A stretch of DNA of 64,000 nucleotides, from contig NZ_BMQP01000001.1 of assembly GCF_014648175.1 (NCBI RefSeq), positions 310,001-374,000 on the forward strand, read 5' to 3'. Within the stretch, counting starts at the first letter, position 1. Each line of letters begins with the position of its first letter. Made by a program: the position numbers and the translations under genes. Origin of the DNA: Planobispora rosea (lineage in GTDB: Bacteria; Actinomycetota; Actinomycetes; Streptosporangiales; Streptosporangiaceae). Positions 1 through 8,663 of this stretch are shown here, piece by piece. The notes under the pieces were generated by a model. The model was not told the DNA's origin. It made no database searches and saw only the letters and a list, made by a program, of their open reading frames with translations.

Positions 1-1188
1 GGAGACGGAGACGTCCTCGCGGAGCCGGTCGATCTGGTTGGGCCGCTCGCCGAGCACGCCGTCGAAGACCTCGCGGCAGATCGGGACCAGGTCGGGGTGG
101 GCCACCCAGGAGCCGTCGAAGCCGTCGCCGGACTCGCGGGTCTTGTCGGCCCGGACCTTCTCCAGCGCGACCTTGTTGACCTCGGCGTCGCGGCGGGAGG
201 GGATGAACGCGGCCATGCCGCCGATGGCGTGCGCGCCGCGCTTGTGGCAGGTGCGCACCAGCAGCTCGGTGTAGGCGCGCATGAACGGCGCGGTCATGGT
301 CACCGCGTTCCGCTCGGGGAGCAGGAACTCCTTGCCGCGGGTGCGGAACTTCTTGATCACGCTGAACAGGTAGTCCCAGCGGCCCGCATTGAGCCCGGCG
401 GAGTGGTCGCGGAGCTCGTAGAGGATCTCCTCCATCTCGAACGCGGCCGGGTAGGTCTCGATCAGCACGGTCGCGCGGATGGTGCCCTGCGGGATGCCGA
501 GCAGGTCCTGGGCCCGGACGAAGACGTCGTTCCAGAGGCGGGCCTCCAGGTGCGACTCCATCTTCGGCAGGTAGAAGTACGGCCCCTTGCCCTTGGCGAT
601 CTGCCGGGCGGCGCAGTGGAAGAAGTAGAGGCCGAAGTCGACGAGGGAGCCCGACATCGGGGCGCCGTCGAGGAGGAGGTGCTTCTCCTCCAGGTGCCAG
701 CCGCGCGGGCGGACCACGATGGTGGCCAGCTCCTCGTCGGGCTTGAGGGTGTAGCTCTTGCCGCCGGTCTCGAAGTCGATGGCCCGGTCCAGCGCGTCCC
801 GCAGGTTGAGCTGGCCGTTGACGGTGTTCTCCCAGGTGGGGGCGTTGGCGTCCTCGAAGTCGGCCAGCCAGACCTTGGCCCCGGAGTTGAGGGCGTTGAT
901 CGTCATCTTCCGGTCGACCGGGCCGGTGATCTCCACCCTGCGGTCCACCAGGCCGGGCGCGGGCGGGGCGACCCGCCACTCGGACTCGCGCACGTGCTTG
1001 GTCTCGGGAAGGAAGTCGAGGGTGCCGCCGGCCGAGAGCTCCGCCTGCCGGGCCTGACGGGCCTGGAGCAGCTCGATGCGCCGGGCGCCGAACTCGCGCT
1101 GGAGGGCGGCCACGAAGGCCAGCGCCTCCGGCGTGAGGATCTCGTCGAACCGGTCCTGGGAGGTGCCGGTGATCTCAACGCCGTCCAT
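1..1188 (-). CDS. aceB: malate synthase, first 396 codons (3' end lies outside the window)
   Basis: Malate synthase A condenses glyoxylate and acetyl-CoA to malate in the glyoxylate shunt, in the cytoplasm. The minus-strand frame is open from the ATG at 1188 to the window edge. It carries family blocks such as [27 protein letters not shown] and [20 protein letters not shown]. The family is usually about 530-540 residues, so roughly a quarter of the protein is missing at the edge. The start is supported by AAAGGGAG eight or so bases upstream and by N-terminal homology (MDGVEITG). It has its own promoter and a palindromic site in its leader (see separate entries). A long plus-strand frame over the same bases is an artefact of GC bias. 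Confidence 0.93.
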   Translation of the reverse strand, partial: MDGVEITGTSQDRFDEILTPEALAFVAALQREFGARRIELLQARQARQAELSAGGTLDFLPETKHVRESEWRVAPPAPGLVDRRVEITGPVDRKMTINALNSGAKVWLADFEDANAPTWENTVNGQLNLRDALDRAIDFETGGKSYTLKPDEELATIVVRPRGWHLEEKHLLLDGAPMSGSLVDFGLYFFHCAARQIAKGKGPYFYLPKMESHLEARLWNDVFVRAQDLLGIPQGTIRATVLIETYPAAFEMEEILYELRDHSAGLNAGRWDYLFSVIKKFRTRGKEFLLPERNAVTMTAPFMRAYTELLVRTCHKRGAHAIGGMAAFIPSRRDAEVNKVALEKVRADKTRESGDGFDGSWVAHPDLVPICREVFDGVLGERPNQIDRLREDVSVS

Positions 1189-1203
1189 GAGCTCCCTTTC
1201 CTG

Positions 1204-1222
1204 TTTTCCACATGATGGAAAA
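1204..1222. promoter_or_regulatory. IclR-type palindrome in the aceB leader
   Basis: TTTTCCA-N5-TGGAAAA is a perfect 7-bp-arm inverted repeat at about +16 to +34 of the predicted aceB transcript. A further TTCCA half-site lies near the transcription start (1235-1240 on the opposite strand). TTCC/GGAA palindromes are typical of IclR-family repressors of glyoxylate and allantoin genes (established knowledge). No IclR gene is in the window, so the partner is inferred. Confidence 0.5.
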
Positions 1223-1244
1223 TCTCTTCTGAATTGTGGAATAG

Positions 1245-1273
1245 ACGCTACTGGACGGTCACTTGCGGGTCAA
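1245..1273 (-). promoter_or_regulatory. aceB promoter
   Basis: On the minus strand, TTGACC (1273-1268) and TAGCGT (1250-1245) are separated by exactly 17 bp, a good housekeeping-sigma promoter for actinomycetes. The predicted transcript starts near 1238, giving a 50-nt leader to the aceB ATG. Both hexamers are seen directly; use in the cell is inferred. Confidence 0.65.
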
Positions 1274-1450
1274 AGGCAGGGGCCTCCTCGGGTGCGTCTC
1301 AGGTCTCCCTCAGGGCCGATAGGGGGGCTTCCCGGATGGGATCCGGCGGTCCGGGCGGCCACAGTGGAGTCACACCCCCTCTTTCGAGGGAGGCGGAAAT
1401 CGGTCGGGAGAGGGAAGCGGTGGGCTTCCCCGGGAGTCGAGGATTGAGCC

Positions 1451-2146
1451 GTGAAGAAGAAGATGCTTGCCGCAGGGGCCGTCGTGGGCTCGGTCCTGGT
1501 GCTCTCCGCCTGCCAGTTCGACGGGTTCGGCCCGGGCGAGCAGGAGGTGGCCTCCTACGACGTGCCCGACAAGGTGCTGAGGCTCGTCGTGGACAGCGGG
1601 TCCGGGGACATCGTGGTCAACGAGTCCGACCGGACGGGGATCAGGGTCACCGAGACGATCCACTGGAAGCGGGACAAGCCGAAGACCGAGCACGTCGTGA
1701 GCGGTGACACCCTCACGCTGACGTACAGGTGCCCGGACCGCGTCGGCATGATGGTCTGCAGCGTCGACTACAAGGTCGAGATCCCGAAGGGGATGTCGGT
1801 CAAGACGGACACCGAATCGGGGGACATCATCCTGCGCTCGCTCAGCGGCGAGGTGGACGCGGGCACCGGCTCCGGCGACATCGAGGCCAGCACCCTGACG
1901 GGCAAGCGGTTCCTCGCCGACACCGGGTCGGGGAACGTCGAGGCGAAGTTCACCGCGGTGCCGGACGACGTGCAGGTCGAGACGGGCTCGGGTGACGCCA
2001 CGGTACGGCTGCCGCGCGAGACCTACCGGGTGACCGCCGAGACCGGGTCCGGAGACGAGACCATCGGCGTCACCAACGACGCGTCCGCGCCCCGGACCGT
2101 CCAGGTCTCGACCGGCTCCGGGGACGCGAAGGTCCTGCCCTCCTGA
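1451..2146 (+). CDS. DUF4097-type beta-repeat lipoprotein
   Basis: 231-residue protein starting at GTG, with GAGG eight bases upstream. It opens with a lipoprotein signal: a KKK basic start, a hydrophobic stretch and the lipobox LSAC, with the lipidated Cys at residue 21. The rest is a repetitive beta-rich domain with recurring TGSGD/ESGD motifs, characteristic of the DUF4097 (putative adhesin) superfamily that folds as a beta-helix. No catalytic residues are evident. It should sit on the outer face of the membrane; the role is unknown. It is divergent from aceB and convergent with the flavin oxidoreductase. Confidence 0.8.
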   Translation: MKKKMLAAGAVVGSVLVLSACQFDGFGPGEQEVASYDVPDKVLRLVVDSGSGDIVVNESDRTGIRVTETIHWKRDKPKTEHVVSGDTLTLTYRCPDRVGMMVCSVDYKVEIPKGMSVKTDTESGDIILRSLSGEVDAGTGSGDIEASTLTGKRFLADTGSGNVEAKFTAVPDDVQVETGSGDATVRLPRETYRVTAETGSGDETIGVTNDASAPRTVQVSTGSGDAKVLPS

Positions 2147-2148
2147 CC

Positions 2149-2196
2149 CCGGGAGACCCTGAGCGGAGACCCTGAGCGGATTCCCGGGGTCTCCGG
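2149..2196. terminator. probable terminator between convergent genes
   Basis: GGAGACC near 2153-2159 can pair with GGTCTCC near 2188-2194, inside larger CCGGG/CCCGG-rich arms. The loop contains a short direct repeat (GGAGACCCTGAGC twice). It lies just after the lipoprotein stop and before the oppositely oriented oxidoreductase stop. There is no T-run, so this is a weak call. Confidence 0.35.
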
Positions 2197-2231
2197 CGGG
2201 GACGGCGGTCCCGGCGGACCGGGGGCGGGGG

Positions 2232-3608
2232 TCAGCCGGCCAGCACCGGATAGTTGCTGCGCAGCACGCCCAGCGGGTCCCGGCGGCGCTTGACGTCCCG
2301 CAGCCGGGCCAGCACCTCACCCGGGAAGGCGTTCGCGGCCTTCTCGCCCGCGCCGAGATTGGTGAAGGGCTTGCGCCCGCTGGTGTACGGCACCAGCGCC
2401 GCGGAGACCGCCCGGAACCGCTCCCCGATGGCCGCCCCGGCCTCGGGGGTGAACGGCACACCCAGCAGGCCGAGCAGGTACTCCTCCTCGATGCGCCCGC
2501 AGGCGCCGCCCCCGGCGGCCGGCCGGGCCAGCGCCCCGCCCAGGTGGCGCAGCTGCGCCACGGCCAGCGGGGCCACCGTCCCCGAGCCCACCACCTCCTC
2601 CAGGATCGTCGCGGCCACCGTGTCGTCGAACCGGGTCAGCAGCTCGCCGCGGAACATCCCGGGTCCCGGGTCGGTCGGTTCGGCGCAGATGCTCCCCAGC
2701 TCGGCCACCGGCAGCGGTCCCCGGGTGTCGAGGACCCGGCCGTCGATCTTCTCCAGCCGGTGCAGCAGCGCCTGCCCCTCACCGGAGTCACCGAGGTAGG
2801 TGACGTCCACGATCACCGCGGACAGCCCGCGCAGCGGCTCCGGCACGTGGGGCAGCGGCGGGAACTGCATGAGCGAGAACCACGCGGTCAGCTCCTGCGG
2901 GGCCTCGGCCGTGGTCTCGCGGTAGGCGGCCAGGACCTCTCCGGCGCGCCCGGCGGTCCACACCATCCGCCCGCCGTACAGGAGGGGCTCCGGATACAGG
3001 GCGAACTCCATGGCGGTGACCACCGCGAAGTCCCCGCCGCCGCCGCGCAGCGCCCAGAACAGCTCCGGGTCGGAGTCCGCGTCCACCCGGGCCCGCGCCC
3101 CGTCGGCGGTCACCACGTCGAAGGAGCGCACGCTGTCGGCGGCGAAGCCGTACTTCCTGCCGAACCAGCTCACCCCGCCGCCGAGGGTGTAGCCGACCAC
3201 GGTCGGCGCGGGCGAGCTGCCCGCCAGGCCGATGAGGCCGTGACCGCTCGCCCCGGCGAGCACCTCGCCCCAGGAGACGCCCGCGCCCACCCGGGCCAGC
3301 CGCTCTCCCGGCAGGATCTCCAGATCACGCAGCCGCCCGGTGCGCAGCAGGATCGTCCCGTCGGTGTCCCCGCTCGCGCCGTGGCCGCTCGGCTGGGTGC
3401 TGACGCCGATCCCGGCCAGCCCGGCGTAGGCGATCACGGAGGCGACGTCGTCGGCGTCGGCCGCCTCCACCACGGCCAGGACGTTCTGCTCGACGGCCAG
3501 GTTCCACGGCGTCCGGGCCTTGGCGAAGCCCTCGTCCCCGGGGACGAGGACCCCGCCGCGTACCGCCCGGCGCAGCTCGCCGCCGAGGTGAATGTTGTTC
3601 TTGCTCAC
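2232..3608 (-). CDS. FAD-binding oxidoreductase (PCMH/BBE-like)
   Basis: 458-residue flavoprotein of the berberine-bridge/6-hydroxynicotine oxidase type. An N-terminal FAD_binding_4 domain contains PSGHGASGD, whose His is the probable 8-alpha covalent FAD ligand, and TLGGGVSWFGRKYG. The C-terminus (RSNYPVLAG) resembles a BBE tail. The second (cysteinyl) FAD attachment found in bicovalent members is not evident: the position reads AGSSPAPT. The GTG at 3608 is chosen because GGAGGAAAC precedes it; longer in-frame extensions are non-coding. It is divergent from a SARP regulator and preceded by SARP-like repeats. Such enzymes oxidise alcohols or amines in secondary metabolism; the substrate is unknown. 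Confidence 0.85.
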   Translation of the reverse strand: MSKNNIHLGGELRRAVRGGVLVPGDEGFAKARTPWNLAVEQNVLAVVEAADADDVASVIAYAGLAGIGVSTQPSGHGASGDTDGTILLRTGRLRDLEILPGERLARVGAGVSWGEVLAGASGHGLIGLAGSSPAPTVVGYTLGGGVSWFGRKYGFAADSVRSFDVVTADGARARVDADSDPELFWALRGGGGDFAVVTAMEFALYPEPLLYGGRMVWTAGRAGEVLAAYRETTAEAPQELTAWFSLMQFPPLPHVPEPLRGLSAVIVDVTYLGDSGEGQALLHRLEKIDGRVLDTRGPLPVAELGSICAEPTDPGPGMFRGELLTRFDDTVAATILEEVVGSGTVAPLAVAQLRHLGGALARPAAGGGACGRIEEEYLLGLLGVPFTPEAGAAIGERFRAVSAALVPYTSGRKPFTNLGAGEKAANAFPGEVLARLRDVKRRRDPLGVLRSNYPVLAG

Positions 3609-3638
3609 GTTTCCTCCCCGTGTGTTTCGCTGACACCG

Positions 3639-3681
3639 ATACTGGCTGAGACCGTTTGTGGTCGGTTTGGTGTTGGTTTGG
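3639..3681 (-). promoter_or_regulatory. SARP-type operator and promoter for the oxidoreductase
   Basis: Read toward the oxidoreductase, three heptamers CCAAACC (3681-3675), CCAAACC (3670-3664) and ACAAACG (3659-3653) repeat with an exact 11-bp period. An 8-bp gap (3652-3645) follows, then a -10-like CAGTAT (3644-3639). Direct heptamers at one-turn spacing with the last one 8 bp from the -10 is the architecture of SARP-activated promoters (established). The adjacent gene encodes a SARP. Confidence 0.65.
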
Positions 3682-3698
3682 ACGTGACTTGGGGGGAA

Positions 3699-6600
3699 AT
3701 GGAGATCCGGCTGTTCGGCCCGGTGGAGGTCGTGGACGCCGAGGGGCGGGCGGTCGATCTCGGCACCCGCAAGCAGCGGGCGGTCCTGGCGATGCTGGCC
3801 CTCGAACCCGGCCGGGTGGTCTCGCTCGACCGGCTGATCGAGGAGCTGTGGGCGGGGGAGGCGCCCTCCAGCGCGACGGGGACCCTTCAGGCGTACATCT
3901 CCAACCTCCGCAGGGCGCTGGAGCCCGACCGGCCGCCCCGTACCCCGTCCCGGCTCCTGCTCACCCGTGAGCCCGGCTACCTGCTCGCGGTCGCCCCGGG
4001 TCAGGTGGACCTGTTCCGTTTCGGCGCCTGGGCGGAGGAGGGGCGCCGGGCCCTGGTGCGCGGAGAGTACGGCCAGGCGCTGCGGACCCTGGACCGGGCC
4101 GTGGAGACCTGGCGGGGCGACCCGCTGGTGGAGTTCGCCGACCAGGAGTTCGCCGGGCCCTCCCTCGCCCGCCTCGCCGAACTGCGCGTCACGACCGAGG
4201 AGGACAGGTTCGAGGCACGGCTGGCCATGGGGGAGAGCGGGACGTGCGTCGCCGACCTTGAGCGGCTCGCCGGGGCCCACCCCTACCGGGAACGGCTCCA
4301 GGGGCTGCTCGCGCTGGCGCTGTACCGCTCCGGACGCCAGGCCGACGCACTGGCCGCCCTGCGCCGGGCCCGCGAGCTGCTCGCCACGGAGCTCGGCCTC
4401 GACCCGGGACCGGAGCTGCGCCGCCTGGAGCAGGCGGTGCTCGCCCAGGACCCCGCGCTGGACGCCCCCGGCCCCGCCGTCTCCGTCCCGGCCTCCGGCC
4501 GTGAGAGCGTCCCGGCGCGCCCGGGCCCCGGCCGTGGGAGCGTCCCGGCGCTCCCGGACCCCGCGCCCGCCTCCTCCGGCGTGGGCGCGGAGGCGGGTGA
4601 CCTGCTCGTCGGCAGGCAGCGCCAGCTCGCGCGGATCGGCGCGCGGGTGGCGGAGGTCCGCCGGGGCCGGGGCGGGGTGCTGCTGCTGGAGGGCGAGGCC
4701 GGGATCGGCAAGACCCGGCTCGCCCGGGTGGCGGCGGACGAGGCGGCGGCCCGGGGGATGGCCGTGCTGTGGGGGCGGTGCGTCGACACCGCCACGGCCC
4801 CGCCGTTCTGGCCGTGGACGCAGGCGCTGCGGGGGGCGGGACCGGAGGCCGCGGAGGTCGTCGCCATCCTCACCGGTGCCTGCGTGCGATGCCACGACCT
4901 GGAGTTGTTCGAGCTGTACCAGCGGGTCCTGGCCGCGCTGACCTCCGCCGGCCCGCTGCTGGTCGTGCTCGACGACCTGCACTGGGCCGACGCCGCCTCG
5001 CTCCGGCTGCTCGCCTTCGCCGCCGGCGAGCTGGAGCGGCGGCCCGTCCTCGTCGTCGCCACGCTCCGCCCCGAGCCGGGGGACCACCCCGAGCAGCTCC
5101 GTGACACCCTCGGCGCGCTGACCAGGGAGCGGTGCGCCGAGCGGATGGCGGTGGACCCGCTCACCGGTGACGACGTGGCCTCCTACCTGGCGGCGCGGCG
5201 GATCGACCCGGCGCTGGCCGGAACGCTCCACGAGCGCAGCGGCGGCAACCCCTTCTACCTGGGGGAGCTGCTGCGCCTGCGGGAGAGTGAGAACGGTCTG
5301 CCCGGCGCCGTTCCCCCCGGTGTGCGCGACGTCGTCGGCCGCCGGGCCGCCCGGCTGCCCGAGGAGACACGCGCCCTGCTCCGGGTCGCGGCGGTCGCCG
5401 GGCGCGACGTCGACGTGGATCTGCTCGCCGCGGTCACCGCGACCCCCGAGGAACAGATCATGTCGCTGCTGGAGCCGGCGGTGGTCACCGGACTGCTCGT
5501 CGAGGCCGGTGAGGACTACGGCTTCTCCCACGCGCTCGTCCGGGACACGCTCTACGCCGAACTGGGCCGGGTGGAGGCGGCCCGGACGCACCTGCGGATC
5601 GGGGAGGCGCTGGAGACCCTCCCCGCCGGGGACGCCGGAGAGGAGGCCTCCCGGGCCGCGGCCCTCGCCCACCACTTCGGCCGGGCGGTCCGCGTCGGCG
5701 GCCGGGCCAAGGCGGTGCGGTACGCCTCGGAGGCCGCCAGGAAGGCCACCGTCCAGCTCGCCCACGACGAGGCGGTGGTCCTGTGGGAGCTGGCGCTGTC
5801 CGCGCTGCCCGCCGCCGACACCTCCGCCCGCTGCGCCGTGCTGACCGAGCTGGGCAGGGCCCGCCGTACCGTGGGAGACGCCGAGCGCGCCCGCCACGAC
5901 CTGGAACAGGCCGTGGAGCTGGCGCTGCGGACGGGGGACCGCGAGGCGCTGATCGCCGCGGTCGTCGTCTTCGGCGGCCAGAGCGTCTGGAACTGGCGTC
6001 TCTACGGGGCCGTGGACGAGCGCATGGTCGCCGTGCTGGAGGACCTGCTCGCCGGGCCGCTCGCCGAGCGCGAGCGCGCCGCGCTGCTCGGCACGCTCGG
6101 CGTCGAGCTGTTCTACGGCCCGCGCCGGGCCGAGGGCGAGCGCCTGGCCCGGGAGGGCGTGGAGATCGCCCGCCGGATCGGCGATCCGGCCCTGACCGCG
6201 ACCACGCTCAACAACTACTACATCGCGGCCTGGGTGCCCGAGCGGGAGGCCGAGCGCCGGGCCGTCGCCGAGGAGATCCTGGCCCTGCCCGGCCTGCCGC
6301 GGGTCACCGAGGTGATCGCCCGCGTGTTCCGGATGGCCTCGCTGCTGCGGGCGGGCGAGCTGGCGGAGTGGGACCGCGACCTGGCCCGCTGCGAGCGGCT
6401 GCTGGGGGAGACGGGCCGGCCGGAGCTGGAGGCGATGGTCCGCATCGCCGAGACCGCGCGCCGCACCCTCGACGGGGACTGGGCGGCGGCCGAGGCGCTG
6501 ACCGCCCGGTTCTCCTCCCTGCTGGAGGGCTCCAGCCTGTGGGGACAGGACTTCCCCCGGCTGGTGGCCGCGTTCACCTGCGCCCGCGAGCAGGGCCGGG

Positions 6601-7055
6601 TGCCCGGGGTTCTCGGCGAGATCGTCGCGCGGGCGCGGGACCCGCTGCTGGTCCCGCTCCGGCCGGTCGCGGTCCTGGCCGCGCTGGACTGCGGCGAGGC
6701 GGGACTGGCCGGGGAACTGATCGCGGAGTGGGGCACCGGGATACGCGACGACTGGACGGCGGACCTGCTGCTGGTCGTCTGGGGCCAGGTGGCCGCCCGG
6801 CTCGGCACGCCCGATCCGCAGGAGATGTACGGCAGGCTGCTGCCGTACGCGGACCGGCTGGTCGTCAGCGGGATGGGCATCTCCGGGTGGGGGTCGCACC
6901 ACCTGGTCCTCGCCGAGCTGGCCGCCCGGCTGGGCCGTACCGGGCAGGCCGCCGAGCACGCCCGGCGGGCGGTGCGGGCCCACCGGCGCCTGGGCCTGGC
7001 CCACTGGGAGAAACGCGCCCTCGACCTGCTGGCTTCGCTCACGGCTGACGGATAA
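3699..7055 (+). CDS. SARP-family transcriptional regulator with AAA ATPase and TPR-like regions (AfsR type)
   Basis: 1118-residue regulator. Residues about 10-95 form an OmpR-like winged helix (DLGTRKQRAVLAMLAL, LIEELW, ISNLRRAL). Residues about 100-245 are the BTAD domain, ending TELGLDPGPELRRLEQAVL. A Pro/Ala linker precedes an ATPase with Walker A GEAGIGKT (about 332-339) and Walker B LVVLDDLHWAD (about 422-432). The C-terminal half is helical-repeat rich. Start: ATG 3699 follows a G-rich Shine-Dalgarno; an in-frame GTG at 3684 is possible but lacks one. SARPs activate promoters carrying 11-bp-spaced heptamers, and such a site lies immediately upstream, facing the divergent oxidoreductase. 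The activating signal is unknown. Confidence 0.9.
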   Translation: MEIRLFGPVEVVDAEGRAVDLGTRKQRAVLAMLALEPGRVVSLDRLIEELWAGEAPSSATGTLQAYISNLRRALEPDRPPRTPSRLLLTREPGYLLAVAPGQVDLFRFGAWAEEGRRALVRGEYGQALRTLDRAVETWRGDPLVEFADQEFAGPSLARLAELRVTTEEDRFEARLAMGESGTCVADLERLAGAHPYRERLQGLLALALYRSGRQADALAALRRARELLATELGLDPGPELRRLEQAVLAQDPALDAPGPAVSVPASGRESVPARPGPGRGSVPALPDPAPASSGVGAEAGDLLVGRQRQLARIGARVAEVRRGRGGVLLLEGEAGIGKTRLARVAADEAAARGMAVLWGRCVDTATAPPFWPWTQALRGAGPEAAEVVAILTGACVRCHDLELFELYQRVLAALTSAGPLLVVLDDLHWADAASLRLLAFAAGELERRPVLVVATLRPEPGDHPEQLRDTLGALTRERCAERMAVDPLTGDDVASYLAARRIDPALAGTLHERSGGNPFYLGELLRLRESENGLPGAVPPGVRDVVGRRAARLPEETRALLRVAAVAGRDVDVDLLAAVTATPEEQIMSLLEPAVVTGLLVEAGEDYGFSHALVRDTLYAELGRVEAARTHLRIGEALETLPAGDAGEEASRAAALAHHFGRAVRVGGRAKAVRYASEAARKATVQLAHDEAVVLWELALSALPAADTSARCAVLTELGRARRTVGDAERARHDLEQAVELALRTGDREALIAAVVVFGGQSVWNWRLYGAVDERMVAVLEDLLAGPLAERERAALLGTLGVELFYGPRRAEGERLAREGVEIARRIGDPALTATTLNNYYIAAWVPEREAERRAVAEEILALPGLPRVTEVIARVFRMASLLRAGELAEWDRDLARCERLLGETGRPELEAMVRIAETARRTLDGDWAAAEALTARFSSLLEGSSLWGQDFPRLVAAFTCAREQGRVPGVLGEIVARARDPLLVPLRPVAVLAALDCGEAGLAGELIAEWGTGIRDDWTADLLLVVWGQVAARLGTPDPQEMYGRLLPYADRLVVSGMGISGWGSHHLVLAELAARLGRTGQAAEHARRAVRAHRRLGLAHWEKRALDLLASLTADG

Positions 7056-7129
7056 CCAGATGAAGGCGCCGACCCCCGCGTGGCACCATCGTGGGAAGAC
7101 ATCAGGGTGCCCGGGTGTTCTTATAAGCG

Positions 7130-8611
7130 ATGACGCCTGTGAACATGACGCCTGCCGACAACACCTCTGAACGGAGCGACGACATAGACATTCGTGAGCC
7201 GCTGGACTTTGACCAGTTCGACGACCTGCCCGAGATCGGCGAGATGGAGCTGGCCGAGCGCCGGGCCCTGCGCCGGGTGGCGGGGCTCTCCACCGAGCTC
7301 GAGGACGTCACCGAGGTCGAATACCGCCGGCTGCGGCTTGAGCGGGTCGTCCTCGTCGGCGTCTGGACCTCCGGCACGGCGGTCGACGCCGAGAACTCCC
7401 TCCTGGAGCTCAAGCTCCTCGCCGAGACCGCCGGCTCCCAGGTGCTGGAAGGGCTGATCCAGCGCCGCCAGCAGCCCGACACGGCGACCTACATCGGCTC
7501 CGGCAAGGCCCAGGAGCTGGCCGACATCGTCGCCGCCACCGGCGCCGACACCGTGATCTGCGACGGCGAGCTGAGCCCCGGCCAGCTGCGTCAGCTCGAA
7601 GAGGTCGTCAAGGTCAAGGTCATCGACCGGACCATGCTGATCCTCGACATCTTCGCCCAGCACGCCAAGAGCCGCGAGGGCAAGGCGCAGGTCGAGCTGG
7701 CCCAGCTCAACTACCTGCTGCCGCGCCTGCGAGGCTGGGGTGGCAACCTGTCCCGCCAGGTCGGCGGACGGGCCGCGGGCGGCGTCGGCATCGGCGGACG
7801 CGGTCCCGGTGAGACCAAGATCGAGCTGGACCGGCGCCGGATCCGCGAGCGGATGGCCAAGCTGCGCCGTCAGATCGCGGAGATGACGACCGCGCGGGAG
7901 ACCAAGCGCGCCCGCCGCTCGGAGCGCGAGGTCCCGGCCGTGGCCATCGCCGGTTACACCAACGCGGGCAAGTCCTCGCTGCTGAACCGGCTGACCGGCG
8001 CGGGCGTGCTGGTCGAGGACGCGCTCTTCGCCACGCTGGACCCGACCGTCCGCCGGGCCTTCACGCCCGAGGGACGCCTGTTCACTCTGGCCGACACCGT
8101 CGGGTTCGTCCGGCACCTGCCGCACCAGCTCGTCGAGGCGTTCCGCTCCACGCTGGAGGAGGTCGGCGACGCCGACCTGATCCTGCACGTGGTCGACGGC
8201 TCGCACCCCGACCCGGAGTCGCAGCTGGCGGCCGTGCGGGAGGTCTTCGCCGACATCGAGGGCGCCCGCGACATCCCCGAGATCGTGGTCGTCAACAAGG
8301 CCGACGCCGCCGACCCGGTGGTGCTGGCCCAGCTGACCGCGCGGGAGAAGCACACCGTGGTCGTCTCGGCCCGCACCGGCGCCGGGATCGACGAGCTGCG
8401 CGCCGTGATCGAGCGGGAGCTGCCGCGCTACGACCGGGAGATCCGGACGCTGGTGCCGTACGACCGCGGTGACCTCGTCTCCCGGGCCCACCGGGAGGGC
8501 GAGGTGCTCGGCGTCGAGCACACCGGGGACGGCACGATCCTGCACGCCAGGGTCCGGCCGGGCCTCTTCGCGGAGCTGGAGCGGGTCGCCAAGCCGGTCG
8601 AGACCGTCTGA
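7130..8611 (+). CDS. hflX: GTPase HflX
   Basis: 493-residue HflX, a ribosome-associated GTPase that splits stalled or stressed 70S ribosomes. The N-terminal HflX domain (AENSLLELKLLAETAG, TYIGSGKAQEL) is followed by the glycine-rich GGRGPGETK segment, a coiled coil, and the G domain with P-loop GYTNAGKS (about residue 275), DTVGFV and NKAD. The actinobacterial N-terminal acidic extension is present. Start: ATG 7130; an ATG at 7145 is also in frame. Neither has a ribosome-binding site, and TATAAG at 7122-7127 could serve as a -10 for a very short leader. It is convergent with the stressosome operon, with a strong terminator hairpin between them. Confidence 0.95.
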   Translation: MTPVNMTPADNTSERSDDIDIREPLDFDQFDDLPEIGEMELAERRALRRVAGLSTELEDVTEVEYRRLRLERVVLVGVWTSGTAVDAENSLLELKLLAETAGSQVLEGLIQRRQQPDTATYIGSGKAQELADIVAATGADTVICDGELSPGQLRQLEEVVKVKVIDRTMLILDIFAQHAKSREGKAQVELAQLNYLLPRLRGWGGNLSRQVGGRAAGGVGIGGRGPGETKIELDRRRIRERMAKLRRQIAEMTTARETKRARRSEREVPAVAIAGYTNAGKSSLLNRLTGAGVLVEDALFATLDPTVRRAFTPEGRLFTLADTVGFVRHLPHQLVEAFRSTLEEVGDADLILHVVDGSHPDPESQLAAVREVFADIEGARDIPEIVVVNKADAADPVVLAQLTAREKHTVVVSARTGAGIDELRAVIERELPRYDREIRTLVPYDRGDLVSRAHREGEVLGVEHTGDGTILHARVRPGLFAELERVAKPVETV

Positions 8612-8657
8612 CCCGCCGGGCCCCGGCCGGCGGCAGCGCCGTCCGGGGCCCGGCGGG
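8612..8657. terminator. bidirectional terminator hairpin
   Basis: A perfect 15-bp GC-rich inverted repeat (8612-8626 with 8643-8657) and 16-nt loop lies directly between the convergent stops of hflX and the SpoIIE-type phosphatase gene. There is no T-run, as is common for actinomycete terminators. Confidence 0.6.
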
Positions 8658-8663
8658 CAGGGC

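Noticed and set aside
97-1215. Long plus-strand frame opposite malate synthase
   Set aside because: Translation is Gly/Val/Glu-rich low complexity with no motifs; the minus-strand frame matches malate synthase block by block.
3609-7004. Minus-strand frame continuous with the oxidoreductase and spanning the SARP gene
   Set aside because: Mirror of the GC-biased SARP coding sequence; the oxidoreductase homology begins at GTG 3608 with a good ribosome-binding site.
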